A DNA stretch of 64,000 nt from UMGS1002 sp964463325 (GCA_964463325.1 CAYXBY010000001.1:26278-90277), one strand, 5' to 3'; shown: positions 8,072 through 16,570, counted from the stretch's first letter. Notes: a model not told the origin generated them from the letters alone. Program-made: numbers and translations.

Positions 8072-8743
8072 TTACTTGGAATACAGCTCGACGATAAGCT
8101 GCTCGTTGATCTCGATATCGATATCGTCTCTGGTAGGAAGCGCAACTACCTTAGCGGTTGCGTTCTCCTTGTTGACTGTCAGCCACTTGGGCATAGTCTT
8201 GTTGCCAAAGCTGTCAGCCAGGCCGGGATTGACAACTTCCTTGTCATCAACGGTCTTCTTGGTGCCGGTGTACTTCTTGGAAGCCTTGAAGCTGTCGGTA
8301 ACCGAAATTACGTCGCCTGCCTTAAGAATGACGGAAGGAATGTTGACCTTCTTGTCGTTTACCTTGAAGTGGCCGTGGATGATGAGCTGACGAGCCTCCT
8401 TGCGGCTGCTTGCCAGACCGACTCTGTAGATAACATTGTCAAATCTGCGCTCAAGCAGTACGAGCAGGTTCTCACCGGTCATGCCTTCCTTACGGTCAGC
8501 CTCTTCAAAATAGTTGACGAACTGCTTCTCCAGCACGCCGTAGTAGCGTCTGGTCTTCTGCTTCTCGCGAAGCTGCATTCCGTACTCTCTCTGCTTCTTA
8601 ACGGCAGCACCATGCTGTCCGGGCGCCTTGGAGCCTCTCTTGGTGTCCAGTGCGCACTTTGTAGTGCAACGATCACCCTTCAGGAAGAGCTTTGTGCCTT
8701 CTCTGCGGCAGATCTTGCATACAGGTCCGGTATATCTTGCCAT
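8072..8743 (-). CDS. rpsD: 30S ribosomal protein S4 (zinc-ribbon form)
   Basis: Primary 16S rRNA-binding protein. 223 residues, somewhat longer than the usual ~200. N-terminal CxxC...CxxxC (Cys9, 12, 26, 30) shows the zinc-binding C+ paralog. The S4 RNA-binding domain is visible in the second half (VLLERRFDNVIYRVGLASSRKEARQLIIHGH split over residues ~103-135). Encoded inside the alpha operon between rpsK and rpoA, rather than as a separate monocistron as in Bacillus. Confidence 0.98.
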   Translation of the reverse strand: MARYTGPVCKICRREGTKLFLKGDRCTTKCALDTKRGSKAPGQHGAAVKKQREYGMQLREKQKTRRYYGVLEKQFVNYFEEADRKEGMTGENLLVLLERRFDNVIYRVGLASSRKEARQLIIHGHFKVNDKKVNIPSVILKAGDVISVTDSFKASKKYTGTKKTVDDKEVVNPGLADSFGNKTMPKWLTVNKENATAKVVALPTRDDIDIEINEQLIVELYSK

Positions 8744-8766
8744 TTTACTTTATACCCCCTATAAAA

Positions 8767-9162
8767 TTAAACACGTCTGCGCTTAGGCGGTCTGCAACCA
8801 TTGTGAGGAATGGGCGTCACGTCCTTGATCATGGTGATCTGGAGACCAACCGTCTCAAGCGCACGGATTGCGGATTCACGTCCCGAGCCGGGACCTCTAA
8901 CATAAACCTCAACAGACTTGAGTCCATGCTCGATCGCTGCCTTTGCAGCGGTCTCGGACGCCATCTGCGCGGCAAACGGCGTGGACTTTCTGGAGCCCTT
9001 GAAGCCAAGCTCACCAGCCGATGCCCAGGAAATTGCATTTCCCTCTTTGTCGGTTATGGTGACGATCGTGTTATTGAAGGTTGCGCGAATATGAACCTGA
9101 CCCTCGGGTATGTTCTTCTTTTCGCGGCGTCTCTTGACTACCTTCTTTCCAACATTAGCCAT
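8767..9162 (-). CDS. rpsK: 30S ribosomal protein S11
   Basis: 131 residues starting at ATG 9162 (MANVGKKVVKRR). The frame is open further upstream but would overlap rpsM and lacks homology, while an AAAGGAG site sits just before this ATG. The C-terminal PHNGCRPPKRRRV is the family signature. S11 lines the 30S platform near the mRNA exit. Confidence 0.98.
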   Translation of the reverse strand: MANVGKKVVKRRREKKNIPEGQVHIRATFNNTIVTITDKEGNAISWASAGELGFKGSRKSTPFAAQMASETAAKAAIEHGLKSVEVYVRGPGSGRESAIRALETVGLQITMIKDVTPIPHNGCRPPKRRRV

Positions 9163-9178
9163 CTTTATGCCACTCCTT

Positions 9179-9550
9179 TTAACTCTTCTTCTTGTTAGCG
9201 ATTGTCTTAGCGGGACCTTTTCTGGTTCTCGCATTGGTCTTAGTTCTCTGTCCTCTTACCGGCAGTCCCTTTCTGTGACGGATACCGCGGTAGCAGTTGA
9301 TCTCGACCAAACGCTTGATGTTCAGTGCCACGTCCCGGCGAAGATCGCCTTCAACATGATAATGAGATTCGATCTCATCACGAAGCTTTGCAACTTCTTC
9401 TTCCGTCAGATCCTTCGCACGAGTATCGGGATTGATTCCCGTCTTCGCGAGGATATCGTTTGCGCTCTTGCGGCCGATACCGTAGATGTAGGTAAGGGCT
9501 ATCTCAACGCGCTTCTGATTCGGAATATCAACGCCTGCTATACGAGCCAT
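9179..9550 (-). CDS. rpsM: 30S ribosomal protein S13
   Basis: 123 residues. N-terminal MARIAGVDIPNQKRVEIAL and the RGIRHRKGLPVRGQRTKTNA stretch are diagnostic. S13 sits on the 30S head and contacts P-site tRNA and L5 bridges. It starts the alpha-operon part of the cluster, 39 nt downstream of rpmJ, with no separate promoter that I can identify. Confidence 0.98.
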   Translation of the reverse strand: MARIAGVDIPNQKRVEIALTYIYGIGRKSANDILAKTGINPDTRAKDLTEEEVAKLRDEIESHYHVEGDLRRDVALNIKRLVEINCYRGIRHRKGLPVRGQRTKTNARTRKGPAKTIANKKKS

Positions 9551-9589
9551 TCTGTTTTACACCTCTCAAATTCGGTAGATTTGTAGGGC

Positions 9590-9703
9590 TTAACCCTGTC
9601 TCTGCTTGTGCTTGGGATTCTCACAAATGACCATTACGCGGCCTTTTCTCTTGATAATCTTGCACTTCTCGCAGATCTTTTTTACGGATGGCTTTACCTT
9701 CAT
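9590..9703 (-). CDS. rpmJ: 50S ribosomal protein L36
   Basis: Only 37 residues (MKVKPSVKKI...KHKQRQG). Found by translating the minus strand between infA and rpsM. Zinc-ribbon ligands are Cys11, Cys14, Cys27 and His32, so this is the zinc-containing form. The ATG at 9703 is preceded by AAAGGAAT. Placement between infA and rpsM is the standard Firmicute order. Confidence 0.96.
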   Translation of the reverse strand: MKVKPSVKKICEKCKIIKRKGRVMVICENPKHKQRQG

Positions 9704-9748
9704 TGTATTATACCATTCCTTTCATAATGTTTTAGCGTGTGGCGCCAA

Positions 9749-9967
9749 TTATTTGGCTCTCCACGTTATCCTGCCCTTTGTGAGATCGTAAACGGAGACC
9801 TCAACGGTCACCTTATCACCGGGCAGTATGCGAATATAGTTCATTCTAAGCTTGCCGGAAATGTGCGCCATAACTATGTGCCCATTCGGCAGCTTGACCT
9901 TGAAGGTGGCATTGGGCAGTGCCTCAAGAACTACACCTTCAAACTCAATCACGTCATCCTTTGCCAG
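9749..9967 (-). CDS. infA: translation initiation factor IF-1, apparent CTG start
   Basis: IF-1 binds the 30S A site during initiation. The usual 72-residue protein is obtained only if translation starts at the CTG at 9967-9965: this restores the nearly invariant (M)AKDDVIE N-terminus, and a GGGAGGG ribosome-binding site lies 7 nt upstream. No in-frame ATG, GTG or TTG lies between that site and the CTG. The first conventional start is GTG at 9952, which would delete five conserved residues and leave the ribosome-binding site about 22 nt away. The core NGHIVMAHISGKLRMNYIRILPGD is intact. The start is inferred; a base-call error converting ATG to CTG cannot be excluded. Confidence 0.9.
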   Translation of the reverse strand: MAKDDVIEFEGVVLEALPNATFKVKLPNGHIVMAHISGKLRMNYIRILPGDKVTVEVSVYDLTKGRITWRAK

Positions 9968-10011
9968 AAAAATCCCTCCCTGCTATTTTCTTCGTGTGTG
10001 ACAAGTTTTAT

Positions 10012-10773
10012 TCACCATGCTTTATCGATCAGCGTAAGAATTCTCGGCCCATCCGGCAATATAGCCACTGTGTTTTCATAATGAGCCGACAGCTTCCCGT
10101 CCGCCGTCTTGACTGTCCAGCCGTCCGGGAGGTCACGAACCTCCTTAACTCCGGCATTTATCATGGGCTCGATAGCTATCGTCATGCCCTCGACCAGTCT
10201 GACGCCGTGTCCGGCGGTGCCGTAATTCGGAACATCGGGCTGCTCATGCAGCTCACGTCCCACGCCGTGGCCGATATACGGCCTTACCACTGAGAAGCCT
10301 GCGCTCTCAGCGCATTTCTGAACCGCGCTGCCTATGTCGCCTATGCGCATACCGGGGCGTGCAGCCGCTGCGCCCTCGAAAAAGCTGTTGCGGGTCACCT
10401 CAATGAGCCGCATAGCCTCCTCGCTGACTTTTCCAACCGGTATAGTGCGCGCAGCGTCGCCGTGAAAGCCGCGATAGCAGGCGCCAACATCGACCTTAAC
10501 GATATCGCCCTCATGCAGTATCCTCTTTCGCGAGGGGATACCGTGAATGACCTCATCGTTTATGCTGATGCAAGCGGAAGCCGGGAATCCGGCGTAATTC
10601 AGGAAGGAGGGACGCGCACCGTTTTTCTCGATAAAGTGACGTATCAGCTTATCGAGCTCAAATGTGCTGACGCCCTCACGGACGTAATCGCGGATAAAGA
10701 CCAGCGCCTCACCCGTGATGCGCCCCGCTTCCTTCATAAGCGCGAGCTGTTCTGAATTTTTGATCTGGATCAT
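10012..10773 (-). CDS. map: methionine aminopeptidase, type I
   Basis: Removes the initiator Met from nascent proteins. ATG 10773 (MIQIKNSEQ) is preferred over an upstream TTG that overlaps the adk stop, because GAGG lies 6 nt before it. 253 residues, normal for type Ia. The five metal ligands are visible in order: VKVDVGA (Asp), HGDAARTI (Asp), YIGHGVGRELHE (His), IAIEPM (Glu) and YENTVAI (Glu). Lies between adk and infA as in other Firmicutes. Confidence 0.97.
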   Translation of the reverse strand: MIQIKNSEQLALMKEAGRITGEALVFIRDYVREGVSTFELDKLIRHFIEKNGARPSFLNYAGFPASACISINDEVIHGIPSRKRILHEGDIVKVDVGACYRGFHGDAARTIPVGKVSEEAMRLIEVTRNSFFEGAAAARPGMRIGDIGSAVQKCAESAGFSVVRPYIGHGVGRELHEQPDVPNYGTAGHGVRLVEGMTIAIEPMINAGVKEVRDLPDGWTVKTADGKLSAHYENTVAILPDGPRILTLIDKAW

Positions 10774-10781
10774 ATACCGCC

Positions 10782-11417
10782 TCAAAGATTTGACAGAGCC
10801 TCGGTCACCAGCCGACTTGTATCGGCCAGCTCCTCCTGCCCTTCCACGACGCGCAGCAGCCCGCGGCCGGAGTAGAACTCCTTTAGCGGCTCAGTCTGAC
10901 GGTGGTAGGTGTCAAGTCTGTTTTTAACGGTCTCGGCGTTGTCATCCTTGCGGATAATGAGCTCAGCCGAGCACTTATCACAAACGCCTTCAACAGCAGG
11001 CGGGTTATAGCTGACGTGGTAGGACGCGCCGCACGCGGGGCAGACTCTGCGTCCGCCCATGCGCGCGATTATCCGCTCATCCTCGACCTCGATGGCCAGC
11101 ACGACATCAATGTGGACGCCAAAGTCCTCAAGTGCCTGTGCCTGCGCGACCGAGCGAGGGAAGCCGTCAAGTATGAACCCGTTTTTGCAAGCGTCTGACG
11201 CGAGATACTCCTTGATGATACCGATAACTACCTCATCGGGCACCAGTGCGCCGCTCTCCACATAGGACTGGGCGCGGCGTCCGAGCTCAGTGCCGGCCTT
11301 GATGGCGGCTCTGAGGATCTCGCCTGTTGAAATGGTGGGAATTTGAAAGTTTTTTGAAATAAGCTCAGCCTGTGTGCCCTTACCGGCACCGGGAGCGCCC
11401 ATCAGTATCAAATTCAT
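10782..11417 (-). CDS. adk: adenylate kinase (zinc-lid type)
   Basis: Catalyses AMP + ATP to 2 ADP. 211 residues. P-loop GAPGAGKGTQ near residues 7-16, NMP-binding segment ISTGEILR, FILDGFPRSVAQA, and a LID domain with Cys-rich zinc site (CPACG...CDKC) as in Gram-positive long-form enzymes. Located in the spc operon between secY and map with an 8-nt gap to map. Confidence 0.98.
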   Translation of the reverse strand: MNLILMGAPGAGKGTQAELISKNFQIPTISTGEILRAAIKAGTELGRRAQSYVESGALVPDEVVIGIIKEYLASDACKNGFILDGFPRSVAQAQALEDFGVHIDVVLAIEVEDERIIARMGGRRVCPACGASYHVSYNPPAVEGVCDKCSAELIIRKDDNAETVKNRLDTYHRQTEPLKEFYSGRGLLRVVEGQEELADTSRLVTEALSNL

Positions 11418-11441
11418 ACTTTTTCCTCCGGTGGGATACTA

Positions 11442-12761
11442 TCAATCAAGGAAGCCCTTGTAGTTACGCATGGTCAGCTGAGCCTCGAGCTCATGAACTG
11501 TCTCAAGCGCAACGCCTACAACGATCAGGAGGGACGAGCCGCCGAATGCAAGGCCTGCAAACGTCAGCGTACCATCGTGTATCGCGTAGTCGACAATGGA
11601 AATGAGCATCGGCACACCGGCAACAACACAGAGGAACACGCCACCGATCAGAGTGATGCGGCTGAGTATCTTCTGGATATACTGCACAGTGGGCTTACCG
11701 GGACGAATACCCGGGACGGCGCCGCCATTGTCACGGATGTTGTTCGCAACCTCTACAGGATTGAAGGAGATCAAGGTGTAGAAGTAGGAGAACGCAATTA
11801 TCAGCACCAGGAATACCAGCAGGTAGGGCCAGGTGTAGTAATTGAAGTTGTTGGTGATCCACTTCAGCCAGCCGACATTCGGGAAGAAGGCGGCGATGGT
11901 TGCAGGGATAGCAACGATGGAGTTTGCAAAGATGATGGGCATAACGCCGGTCATGTTGAGCTTGAGGGGCAGATTGGAGGACTGGCCACCATACATCTTG
12001 CGCCCGACAACTCTCTTTGCGTACTGGATCGGGATCCTTCTCTCACTGTTGGTGAACCACACCACCAGCAGCACTGCTGCCAGCGTGATGGCCAGCGAAA
12101 CAATGACGAGGATCAGACCTGTCCACTTGAAGGAACCGTTATCAAACATCATGCCGAACAGCGAGCCGCAAAGCGAAGGCAGTCTTGCGATGATGTTTGC
12201 AAACAGAATGATGGAGATACCGTTGCCGATACCGAACTCATTGATCTTCTCAGCCAGCCACATGATAAGTGCGGCGCCGGCGCAGAAGCAGGCAATGACC
12301 ACAGCATACTTGAACACCTTGGCGCTGTCATCAGTGCCGAAGGAAAGCATGTTATAGCTTCTCATGGTCATGGCATAACCGTAAGCGGTTATCAGACCGA
12401 GAACAACGGTACAAATGCGGGTGTAGCCCGCGATCTTCTTCTTGCCTTCCTCTTCCTTGGACATTCTCTCAAGGGCAGGAATTGCGATAGTAAGAAGCTG
12501 AATAACTATCGATGCGGTGATGTAGGGCGAGACGGAGAGAGCAAACAGCGTTGCCTTTCCGAATGCGTCACCGGACAGTATATTCATGAACTGGAAGATG
12601 GAGCCGGCAGCGTACTGGTTAAACGAGCTGAGCGCGTCAGCACTTACATACGGAACCGGAATAGATGCACCAAGGCGGTAAAGGACTATGATCAGGAGCG
12701 TGAAGAGCAGCTTCTTGCGAAGCTCCGGGACCTTCCACGCATTCTTAATTGTCTGAAACAT
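11442..12761 (-). CDS. secY: preprotein translocase subunit SecY
   Basis: Channel-forming subunit of the Sec translocon with ten transmembrane helices. 439 residues. Recognisable segments: VPELRKKLLFTLLIIVLYRLG at the first helix, GIGNGISIILFANI (helix 4/5 region), and the C-terminal QLTMRNYKGFLD tail that contacts SecA and the ribosome. Starts 2 nt after the rplO gene, so it is tightly coupled to ribosomal protein synthesis. Confidence 0.98.
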   Translation of the reverse strand: MFQTIKNAWKVPELRKKLLFTLLIIVLYRLGASIPVPYVSADALSSFNQYAAGSIFQFMNILSGDAFGKATLFALSVSPYITASIVIQLLTIAIPALERMSKEEEGKKKIAGYTRICTVVLGLITAYGYAMTMRSYNMLSFGTDDSAKVFKYAVVIACFCAGAALIMWLAEKINEFGIGNGISIILFANIIARLPSLCGSLFGMMFDNGSFKWTGLILVIVSLAITLAAVLLVVWFTNSERRIPIQYAKRVVGRKMYGGQSSNLPLKLNMTGVMPIIFANSIVAIPATIAAFFPNVGWLKWITNNFNYYTWPYLLVFLVLIIAFSYFYTLISFNPVEVANNIRDNGGAVPGIRPGKPTVQYIQKILSRITLIGGVFLCVVAGVPMLISIVDYAIHDGTLTFAGLAFGGSSLLIVVGVALETVHELEAQLTMRNYKGFLD

Positions 12762-12763
12762 CC

Positions 12764-13204
12764 TTACACCTCCTCAATCTTTCCACCTGCTGCTTCTATT
12801 TTTTCCTTAGCACTTGCGGAAAAAACGGTTGCTTTAACAGTTACCTTTTTGGTGAGGTCACCGTTTCCAAGCACCTTAAGTCCATCAAGCTCCTTGCGGA
12901 CTATCTTCTTCTCGAGCAGTGCGTTCAGATCGATCACCGCACCGTCCTCAAAGACATTGAGCTCGGACACGTTGACTATCGCGTAAGTTGTAGCAAACTT
13001 ATTGTGGAAGCCTCTCTTGGGAAGCTTTCTGTAGAGGGGGAGCTGTCCGCCCTCAAAGCCGGGACGGACACCGCCGCCCGATCTGGCATTCTGACCCTTA
13101 TGGCCCTTGCCAGCTGTTTTTCCGTTACCGGAGCCTGCACCTCTGCCCTTGCGGAACACAGGAGTTGCGGAGCCGGCTGCGGGAGATAACTCATGGAGTT
13201 TCAT
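12764..13204 (-). CDS. rplO: 50S ribosomal protein L15
   Basis: 146 residues. The Gly/Arg-rich N-terminal extension (FRKGRGAGSGNGKTAGKGHKG split) threads into 23S rRNA. The C-terminal globular part with FSASAKEKIEAAGG is typical. Start ATG 13204 follows AAAGGAGG. Placed between rpmD and secY. Confidence 0.98.
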   Translation of the reverse strand: MKLHELSPAAGSATPVFRKGRGAGSGNGKTAGKGHKGQNARSGGGVRPGFEGGQLPLYRKLPKRGFHNKFATTYAIVNVSELNVFEDGAVIDLNALLEKKIVRKELDGLKVLGNGDLTKKVTVKATVFSASAKEKIEAAGGKIEEV

Positions 13205-13217
13205 CGTGCTGCCTCCT

Positions 13218-13391
13218 TTATACGTTTTCGACCTTGACGAGATGCGCGATCACGCGAATCTTGCCGGCCAGAACAGCGTCATCCTTGCAGACGATGCTGT
13301 CACCGATCTTTCTCAGACCCAGCGAATGAGCAGTCGCCAGCTGACCTTCCTTGGCGCGGATGAGGCTCTTGATAAGTGTAACCTTTTTCAT
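13218..13391 (-). CDS. rpmD: 50S ribosomal protein L30
   Basis: 57 residues from ATG 13391 (MKKVTLIKSLIRAKEGQ). The frame is open a little further upstream but that part overlaps rpsE; an AAGGAGG site precedes this ATG. The short bacterial L30 fold is evident from LGLRKIGDSIV. Normal spc-operon position between rpsE and rplO. Confidence 0.97.
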   Translation of the reverse strand: MKKVTLIKSLIRAKEGQLATAHSLGLRKIGDSIVCKDDAVLAGKIRVIAHLVKVENV

Positions 13392-13404
13392 TTCAAACCC
13401 CTCC

Positions 13405-13932
13405 TTAGCCGTTGACCTGTTCAACGCTGATGTCGCGGATCTTTGCGACCTCCTCAGCGGTACGGAGTGCCTTCAGACCCTCCATCGTAGCCTTGACCAC
13501 GTTGGTAGGATTGTTGGAACGCAGGCACTTTGCACGTATATTCTTGATCCCGGCCAGCTCGAGTATAGCTCTCACCTTGCCGCCGGCTATGATACCGGTA
13601 CCGGGAGCGGCGGGCTTGAGCAGGACCTTGCCTGCACCGTAAACGCCCACCACCTCATGAGGTATGGTAGTTCCCTTGAGGGAAACGTGGATCATGTTCT
13701 TTTTAGCGTCCTCGATACCCTTGCGGATAGCCTCGGGGACCTCTGCTGCCTTGCCGAGTCCGACGCCAACGTTGCCGTTTCCGTCGCCCACGACCATAAT
13801 AGCCGCGAAACGAGCGATACGACCGCCCTTGACTGTCTTTGATACACGGTTCAGCGCAACCATGGACTCGCGGAGCTCGTTCTCTTCACGACGGGGCTCG
13901 CGGTCATGTCTGTTGTTTTTGCTGTAAGCCAT
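13405..13932 (-). CDS. rpsE: 30S ribosomal protein S5
   Basis: 175 residues. The double-stranded RNA-binding N-terminal domain has RVSKTVKGGRIARFAAIMVVGD. The C-terminal domain has GTTIPHEVVGVYGAGKV and the SNNPTNVVKAT loop. S5 helps mRNA unwinding and decoding fidelity. The N-terminus is unusually charged (KNNRHDREPRREENELRE). 69 nt separate it from rplR. Confidence 0.98.
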   Translation of the reverse strand: MAYSKNNRHDREPRREENELRESMVALNRVSKTVKGGRIARFAAIMVVGDGNGNVGVGLGKAAEVPEAIRKGIEDAKKNMIHVSLKGTTIPHEVVGVYGAGKVLLKPAAPGTGIIAGGKVRAILELAGIKNIRAKCLRSNNPTNVVKATMEGLKALRTAEEVAKIRDISVEQVNG

Positions 13933-14001
13933 TTTTTACTCCTTAAATTTGTTCAAAAGGTTAATTTGAACAGTGTACAAACCGGAAATCAGTCTTTCGA
14001 C

Positions 14002-14361
14002 TCAGAACTTCAGGCCGCCCTCGCGAGCGCCTGTAGCCAGTTCCGATACACGTCCGTGATAAAGATAGCCGCCGCGGTCGAAAACGACTTCGGAGATACC
14101 CTTTTCGATCGCTCTCTCAGCGATCTTCTTGCCAACGAGCTTTGCAGCCTCTTTGTTGCCTGTAGCGCCCTCAAAACCAGCCTCATAGGTGGACGCGCTG
14201 GCAAGAGTTACACCCTTAACGTCATCAATGATCTGAGCACTGATGTGATCGTTGGAGCGATAAACAGACAGACGGGGACGAGCGGTCGTGCCCGAGATCT
14301 TAGCTCTTACTCTCTTATGTCTCTTGAGACGAGCTGTGTTGCTGTCCTTTCTTGAAACCAT
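14002..14361 (-). CDS. rplR: 50S ribosomal protein L18
   Basis: 119 residues. 5S rRNA-binding protein with RLKRHKRVRAKISGTTARPR at the N-terminus and the C-terminal FDRGGYLYHGRV signature. Sits between rplF and rpsE as usual. Confidence 0.98.
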   Translation of the reverse strand: MVSRKDSNTARLKRHKRVRAKISGTTARPRLSVYRSNDHISAQIIDDVKGVTLASASTYEAGFEGATGNKEAAKLVGKKIAERAIEKGISEVVFDRGGYLYHGRVSELATGAREGGLKF

Positions 14362-14380
14362 ATCATTCCACTCCTTTCAA

Positions 14381-14953
14381 TTATTTGCCGGTCTTAGCGA
14401 CTTTACGGCGAACGACCTCGTTGTTATACTTAACACCCTTACCGTGGTAAGGCTCCGGAGGTCTCTTGCTTCTGATGGTAGCTGCGGTCTGGCCGACCAG
14501 CTGCTTGTCAATGCCCTTGATGATGATCGTAGGCACTGCCATCTTATCCGGCACCTCGAACTTAATGCCCTCGGGCGCCTTGATGCAATACTTTTCCTGA
14601 GGCTGACCGTTGGCCTCGAGCGAGTAGCCGAGGTACAGCTGCAGGGTCTGCCCCTGAAGCACTACCTTATAGCCAACGCCGATTATCTCCAGTGTCTTGG
14701 AGAAGCCCTCAGTTACACCAACCACCATGTTGTGGAGCAGTGCGCGGGTCAAGCCATGCAGGCTCTTATCAGCCTTGTCGTCGGAGGGACGGCAGACGAG
14801 CAGCTCATTGCCCTCCTGCTTGATCTCCATACGGGGACTGAAGCTCTGGGTCAGGGTTCCGAGAGGACCCTTGACAGTGACGTTATTGTTGTCGCCCAGC
14901 GTAACGGTAACACCGGCGGGGATGACAACAGGCATTCTACCTATTCTTGACAT
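14381..14953 (-). CDS. rplF: 50S ribosomal protein L6
   Basis: 190 residues, about a dozen more than usual; the extra residues are in the second repeat (SLEANGQPQEKYCIKAPEGI region). The start MSRIGRMPVVIPAGV and the C-terminal KRPPEPYHGKGVKY signature are clear. L6 lies near the GTPase-factor site and the sarcin-ricin loop. Confidence 0.98.
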   Translation of the reverse strand: MSRIGRMPVVIPAGVTVTLGDNNNVTVKGPLGTLTQSFSPRMEIKQEGNELLVCRPSDDKADKSLHGLTRALLHNMVVGVTEGFSKTLEIIGVGYKVVLQGQTLQLYLGYSLEANGQPQEKYCIKAPEGIKFEVPDKMAVPTIIIKGIDKQLVGQTAATIRSKRPPEPYHGKGVKYNNEVVRRKVAKTGK

Positions 14954-14970
14954 TTCGTTTTACCTCCCGC

Positions 14971-15369
14971 TTACCAGACGAAGGCAAGGACTTCGCCGCC
15001 GATCTTCTGCGCGCGAGCCTGCTTGTCGGTCATGATACCCTTGGAAGTGGAAACGATTGCAATGCCCAGACCGTTCATGACCTTGGGCATATCCTCGTAG
15101 CCGGCGTATACTCTCAGACCGGGCTTGGAAACGCGGCGGATACCGCGAATGACCTTCTGCTTGCCGGCCTGATACTTAAGGGTAACGCGAATGGCTCCCT
15201 GCTTGCCATCCTCGATGAGCTGATAGCTCTTGACGTAGCCCTCAGCAACGAGTATCTTGGCAATGGATTCCTTCATTTTGGATGCCGGAATGTCAACAGT
15301 GGGATGCTTAGCGTCATTGGCGTTTCTGATCCGTGTGAGCATATCGGCGATTACATCTGACATTTGCAT
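14971..15369 (-). CDS. rpsH: 30S ribosomal protein S8
   Basis: 132 residues from ATG 15369; a second ATG two codons on (MSDVIADMLTRIRNAN) would match the usual start, but AAAGGAG is better spaced for the first. C-terminal STSKGIMTDKQARAQKIGGEVLAFVW is diagnostic (split here at the TSKG loop). In E. coli, S8 is the spc-operon repressor; the 104-nt structured interval upstream of this gene may be relevant. Confidence 0.98.
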   Translation of the reverse strand: MQMSDVIADMLTRIRNANDAKHPTVDIPASKMKESIAKILVAEGYVKSYQLIEDGKQGAIRVTLKYQAGKQKVIRGIRRVSKPGLRVYAGYEDMPKVMNGLGIAIVSTSKGIMTDKQARAQKIGGEVLAFVW

Positions 15370-15473
15370 TGTTTTTTTCTCCTTTATGCAAGTTATTATC
15401 TTGCTGCCGGAGCTTCTCCGGCGGCATATCGGTGGTTAAACCCTGAGGGTTTCCTTCCGATAGTAAGGGGGTT
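15370..15473 (-). promoter_or_regulatory. structured interval between rpsZ and rpsH
   Basis: One of the larger gaps in the cluster (104 nt), in an operon where most gaps are under 25 nt. In the transcript it can form two neighbouring hairpins: AAACCCT-CAGGGTTT (around 15437-15451) and GCCGGAG-AAG-CTCCGGC (around 15402-15418), just before the rpsH ribosome-binding site. No T-tract follows, so these are not intrinsic terminators. It could be an RNA-processing or autoregulatory protein-binding site; that is inference. Confidence 0.45.
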
Positions 15474-15659
15474 TTACCAGCTTGCTTTCTTTACGCCCGG
15501 GATCTCGCCCTTGTAGGCGAGCTCACGGAAGCATATACGGCAAATGCCGTACTTACGCAAATAAGCATGGGGACGGCCGCAGATCTTGCAGCGGTTGTAC
15601 TCACGGGTGGAGAACTTCTGTGCTCTCTGCTGCTTGAGTATCATTGACTTTTTTGCCAT
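15474..15659 (-). CDS. rpsZ: 30S ribosomal protein S14, zinc type Z
   Basis: 61-residue type Z S14 with zinc ligands Cys24, Cys27, Cys40 and Cys43 (NRCKICGRPH and GICRICFREL). This short zinc form is typical of Gram-positives; the longer zinc-free form is not in this window. The gene is also called rpsN in many annotations. Confidence 0.98.
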   Translation of the reverse strand: MAKKSMILKQQRAQKFSTREYNRCKICGRPHAYLRKYGICRICFRELAYKGEIPGVKKASW

Positions 15660-15675
15660 TCTTCAGTCCCTCCTC

Positions 15676-16215
15676 TTAGTTTGCGAAGGGAGCGCCCATC
15701 AGCTTGAGCAGCTCCTTAGCTTCTTCATCGGTGCGCGCGGTAGTAACGAAGCAAATATCCATACCGCGGATCTTATCGACCTTGTCGTACTCGATCTCAG
15801 GGAATATCAGCTGCTCCTTGAGACCGAGAGCGTAGTTGCCTCTGCCGTCGAAGGCGTTGGGGTTGATACCCTTGAAGTCACGAACGCGGGGAAGTGCGAA
15901 GTTGAACAGTCTGTCGATAAACTCGTACATTCTCTCGCCGCGAAGCGTGACCTTCGCACCGATCTTCATGCCCTCACGAACTTTGAAGTTAGCAACCGAC
16001 TTCTTAGCGTAGGTCGGCACTGCCTTCTGGCCGGAGATGATCGCGAGGTCCTTCAGCACGCTGTCGATGACCTTCGCGTTATCCTTTGCATCACCGCAGC
16101 CGACGTTGATAACTACCTTGTCGAGCTTGGGGATCTGCATGGGGCTCTTGTATTCAAACTTTTTCATAAGGGCGGGAGCGACCTCGGCCTTATAGAAATC
16201 ACCAAGTCTTGCCAT
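15676..16215 (-). CDS. rplE: 50S ribosomal protein L5
   Basis: 179 residues. Binds 5S rRNA and forms bridge B1b with S13. Family segments: KVVINVGCGDA, ISGQKAVPTYAKKSVANFKVREG, GRGNYALGLKEQLIFPEI, and FVTTARTDEEAKELL. Standard spc-operon position. Confidence 0.98.
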   Translation of the reverse strand: MARLGDFYKAEVAPALMKKFEYKSPMQIPKLDKVVINVGCGDAKDNAKVIDSVLKDLAIISGQKAVPTYAKKSVANFKVREGMKIGAKVTLRGERMYEFIDRLFNFALPRVRDFKGINPNAFDGRGNYALGLKEQLIFPEIEYDKVDKIRGMDICFVTTARTDEEAKELLKLMGAPFAN

Positions 16216-16228
16216 TTTTCACCCTCCC

Positions 16229-16570
16229 TTAAATTTCCGGGTAGCCGCACTTCTTGTGGGCAGCTACGCGAACCTTTTTGCCTTTTTCGTCGACCTTATG
16301 GCCAACTCTGGCAGCCTTGCCGCACTTAGGGCAGACGATAGCGACCTTGGAGGCGTAGATTGCGCCCTCGGTGTCGACGATACCGCCGCTCTCGCCCTGT
16401 CTGCGGGGCTTGACGTGCTTATGAACGGTGTTCACACCCTCAACAATGACCTTGCCCTCCTTGGGAGAGACAGCGATCACCTTGTGGACCTTGAGCTCGC
16501 CGTTCTGATCCTTCTTTTCCTCATACTTACCGGTAAGAAGGACGACTTTATCACCAGCTTTGATATTCAT
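16229..16570 (-). CDS. rplX: 50S ribosomal protein L24
   Basis: 113 residues. N-terminal KOW domain (IKAGDKVVLLTGKYEEK; VEGVNTVHKHVKP). The C-terminal half carries CPKCG and HKKCG motifs that could bind zinc, as in other clostridial L24 proteins. L24 is an assembly initiator near the exit tunnel. Confidence 0.97.
   Translation of the reverse strand: MNIKAGDKVVLLTGKYEEKKDQNGELKVHKVIAVSPKEGKVIVEGVNTVHKHVKPRRQGESGGIVDTEGAIYASKVAIVCPKCGKAARVGHKVDEKGKKVRVAAHKKCGYPEI

Noticed and set aside
11493..12986. 497-codon ORF on the plus strand
   Set aside because: It is the antisense shadow of secY and rplO; its translation has no known motifs and no ribosome-binding site.
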